DNA of 64,000 nucleotides from Lutjanus erythropterus. Its lineage: Eukaryota > Chordata > Actinopteri > Lutjaniformes > Lutjanidae. The stretch spans positions 34,229,268-34,293,267 of the forward strand of contig CM034607.1 of assembly GCA_020091685.1 (NCBI GenBank). Reading direction: 5' to 3'. Positions 61,356 to 64,000 of the stretch are shown here, piece by piece (position 1 is the stretch's first letter; each line of letters begins with the position of its first letter). The position numbers were made by a program, and so were the translations under genes. Under the pieces are notes generated by a model. That model was not told where the DNA came from. It did not search any database and saw only the letters and a program-made list of their open reading frames with translations.

Positions 61356-62042
61356 GCGATGAAGGAAACGCTGATGGATGGACAGCACAGTGGAAGCTGA
61401 GAATGCCACGAGTTCAGGCTTTTATTGAACCGTTAATAATCTGAGGTTTTCAACACAGTAATGAAGCAGGACACAACCTTGTTAGGAAGTACATGGGGAA
61501 AAAATGTTTTTAAATTATTGTCGAGCTGATGGATGGCATTTGTTTTCAGATTTGCTGGCTGAATATTTAAGATCAACACTTGTGCAGAGTGGCAGCCGCG
61601 TCCTCTGAAAAACAAACTTGTTAAGTTTCGAATGACGTCATAAAGTCGCCCCCAAAGAATCAGCTTGAAATCCAACAGGAAAGGATTCTGAGAGGAGAAT
61701 CTGTCAATACTGTGAAGTCAAACAATGATTTTATTGTTTGTGATATTGAAGTGGTGCACTGGGATTTCTGTTTCCTGAGACGTGCAACACTGTGAAACAC
61801 ACAGCAGCAAAATATAGGAGCCGATGTTAAGATAAACACTGGATGAAATACAGGGCTGCCCAGACTAGTCTATTTGTAGACGCTGTTGCATGCTTGCGAT
61901 GTTAATTTAACTATTTAAATTTATATTTTTGGGGCACAAAGTTAGCTGCCTGTTAGAGGCTAACAGCAAAAGTGCTAATGATTCAGAATGTGTTGGAACA
62001 AGCAGCAGGAGACTGAGCATTTTGTTAATTCAACACAACAAA

Positions 62043-62246
62043 TCATCTCACGAAGTTACAAACTCGCTCCTCAACTGCTGTGTCTTCATCGTCCTCGGGG
62101 TCAGAGTCCTCTGTAACATTGCCGTATTTCACGTCATAAAACTGTCCTCCATCCGTGTCCGAGTTTCTGTCCCAGGCTAATGGGATCGCTGCAGTTAGCA
62201 GCAGTGCGCCGGTGACTACAGTGTCCGGTGTAATGAATAAATGAAA
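62043..62246 (-). other. Stop-free acidic frame without ATG, unknown (67 codons)
   Basis: The minus strand reads through 67 codons, with segments AIPLAWDRNSDTDGGQ and NVTEDSDPEDDEDTAVEE, ending in TGA. No family recognised and no ATG. Most likely a fragment carried in a dispersed repeat; an isolated exon cannot be excluded. Confidence 0.25.
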
Positions 62247-63235
62247 TCACGGACAACTAAGACTCACCACACCAACTATCGGTTTAGTCCACTAGCAGAG
62301 ATCTGCCCTGATGATACGTATCCAAACATAATGCACCAAAAAGCTTTCCACCTTCATGCCACATGTCTTTGTCAAGCTGAACCAGCAGCTGTAGCTCAGT
62401 TTCCATATGATTAATTCAAGGAAATTAGATACAATTGTTTGAAATTTTGCAAAAAAGATAAAAGAAAATGCACATTAGGCATGTTTCCATCAGCTGGTTT
62501 GGAGCGAATACACCACACTGCACAAAGCATAGTTTCATAAGAAGTTGGCGCTGGCTACGTGAATAAACAGAGTAGAAGAAGTACAGGTTGTGAAATGGAA
62601 CCAGTTGTTTGGCAACTGGCAATAAACTTAAAAGAAGAAGAAGAAAAAAGCCACTTGCCTACAACATACGAGAGAAAAACTGAGGGGTCTTCAGGATTGG
62701 TCTTCCTCTTTGTCTTCTTCGTCTTCTTCTTCCTCATCCTCCTCCCCTCCTAGAAACAGCTGATTAGTCATGTGACTTAATCTCTGCTATATTAAAACTT
62801 GTGTCTCCATCTCACGAGGCACATGAACTCTTATTCAAAAAACAGCAAAAACCACCTCAAGTGAGCATTAAAAAAAGCATCTTAATATAGATTTCTTTTA
62901 ATATAGCTCAATAAAGCCTCTTCCTTCTATTTATTCCAAGCAAACTTTATTTTAAACTTTATTTTAAATAAAGCACCAAATGCTTGTGGCAGAAAAGAGA
63001 GAAAACTTTCCTCCTTAAATGCTCATAGACACGGGAAGATGTACATATATTTATTTTTTAAAGTGTTTTGAGATACACCTGTGTTGCACTGTGTTGTCTT
63101 AGAAACCGACCCTGGAAGTAATTACACTCCGACAGTTGGTGTTTCCTTCACTGGGGCAGTTTGGACTTTTAACCCAACACACAAACACATCACCTGCAGG
63201 TATCACAGCTGCATTTAGACACACTCCTGCACACA

Positions 63236-63270
63236 CGCATACACACACGCACACACACACACACACACAC
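63236..63270. repeat. (CA)n microsatellite
   Basis: CA run just left of the CG-richer stretch at 63270-63380. Confidence 0.95.
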
Positions 63271-63274
63271 ATCC

Positions 63275-63380
63275 ACGACTGGAAACGCGCCCCTTCCTCG
63301 GCTGTGTTTACTTTTCCATCCACTCCCTCCCGACGTCTGATTCGTAGAAAGGAAGTGAGGAGTGTGAAGATGGCGTGAGG
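63275..63380 (+). promoter_or_regulatory. Possible TATA-less promoter / first exon of the next gene
   Basis: CG-richer than its surroundings, with an ETS-like GGAAGTGAGG at 63351 followed by a YY1-like AAGATGGCGTG at 63367 and a donor-like GAG|GTAGAT. This ETS plus YY1 arrangement is common at housekeeping promoters. The ATG in the motif is followed by TGA after one codon. No coding exon found before the window ends. Confidence 0.3.
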
Positions 63381-64000
63381 TAGATCAACAGCTTTCAGAG
63401 GAAGCAGCCTTCACCTGAAGTGCTTTGTTTTGAAGTCTCTCTTACTGCTTTATTTTTTATACCTTTGCACGGTATCTGTTTTTATTATGTCCTTTGTGTT
63501 CTTTTCTAAATCGATAAAACTGAAGTATTTGTCAGTGTTTTGCTACCTGCAGGGTGATTGTGGAGACTAAGTAAGTCTTTCTGCTCCTCCTGCATCTTTA
63601 ATGGTGTTTTTCATGGAAGCAGTTTGTAGGATTATGGTTGGATGTGCCTTTAAAATACCAGGTACTGAGGATTTTATTAAGAAACTAAATATTGCTATTA
63701 AAAATTGGTCTCACTTGTGCAATACAGAATTACAAGCAGAGAATATGCCATCAAAAGCTTATCACTGTCTAACAGGGATGTGCATGGTTAGTCAACTTAA
63801 CAATTACAAAAAGCTGCCCTCGCTAGTTGGCATCAGAAATATAGTCGTTTAAACAAATTATTGATCATTTATTCATGTGCAACAACACCAGTTAACTGTT
63901 TAAGATGATATGCAGCCCTTCACACGCTGCACTAATTCACATCTGGCCCGTAATCAGCAAAGTGGGACAGAGAAACTCCTGTCAGTATTTTGATCTTGAA

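Larger units (their letters stand above)
61356..64000. other. 3' UTR and downstream region of the DEPTOR-like gene
   Basis: Begins with the 3' UTR; a candidate AATAAA signal lies at 62236. Beyond it are repeat-like blocks (about 61.9-62.26 and 62.47-62.65 kb), a (CA)n tract at 63236-63270 and a possible promoter near 63.3 kb. No confident coding exon. Confidence 0.45.

Noticed and set aside
61181-61444. 87-codon plus-strand frame over the last DEPTOR-like exon
   Set aside because: Out of frame with the PDZ sequence; low-complexity Gly/Asp repeats are a shadow of the real exon.

Overview
The window looks like nuclear DNA of a ray-finned fish, probably a percomorph teleost. The evidence is spliced genes with GT/AG introns and fish-like exon sequences, dense dinucleotide microsatellites, and several short non-autonomous transposon families of the kind common in teleosts. 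There is no bacterial, viral or organellar gene content. Nearly all longer open frames are chance frames in introns, repeats or microsatellites. Real coding sequence is confined to short exons, rebuilt here from splice sites, phase and homology.

Left half (about 8.4-32.3 kb, minus strand): an ENPP2 (autotaxin) gene. Twenty-four coding exons were placed. Their phases chain without a break, giving 2,391 coding bases (797 codons): a signal peptide, two somatomedin-B domains with all eight cysteines each, the phosphodiesterase domain with nucleophile and metal ligands intact, and the nuclease-like domain. The last coding exon (about 55 residues in mammals) was not found, so the 3' end lies left of the window or is too diverged to recognise by eye. 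Positions 1-8371 are the last intron or downstream sequence, rich in small repeats.

Middle (about 32.6-47.7 kb): a direct tandem duplication of a block of about 7.5 kb with no recognised gene, delimited by GA microsatellites. The copies differ mostly by scattered 1-6 base insertions and deletions, a pattern that suggests an unpolished or falsely duplicated assembly segment as much as a biological duplication. From 47.7 to 54.6 kb the sequence is intergenic and contains repeats.

Right part (about 54.6-61.4 kb, plus strand): a five-exon gene encoding the C-terminal linker and PDZ domain of DEPTOR, the mTOR-binding protein. It is preceded by a short private first exon (ATG at 54646) instead of the two DEP domains. 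No DEP exons were seen. The predicted product is 164 residues, and the phosphodegron of mammalian DEPTOR is not preserved. ENPP2 and DEPTOR are neighbours on human 8q24 too, but TAF2 and DSCC1 lie between them there; here they are absent, which fits a fractionated genome-duplication copy. This PDZ-only DEPTOR is the most interesting item in the window.

The right edge (61.4-64 kb) holds 3' sequence, repeats and a possible TATA-less promoter near 63.3 kb. ENPP2 (secreted lysophospholipase D making LPA) and the DEPTOR-like gene (cytosolic, mTOR) are divergently oriented neighbours, not parts of one pathway.
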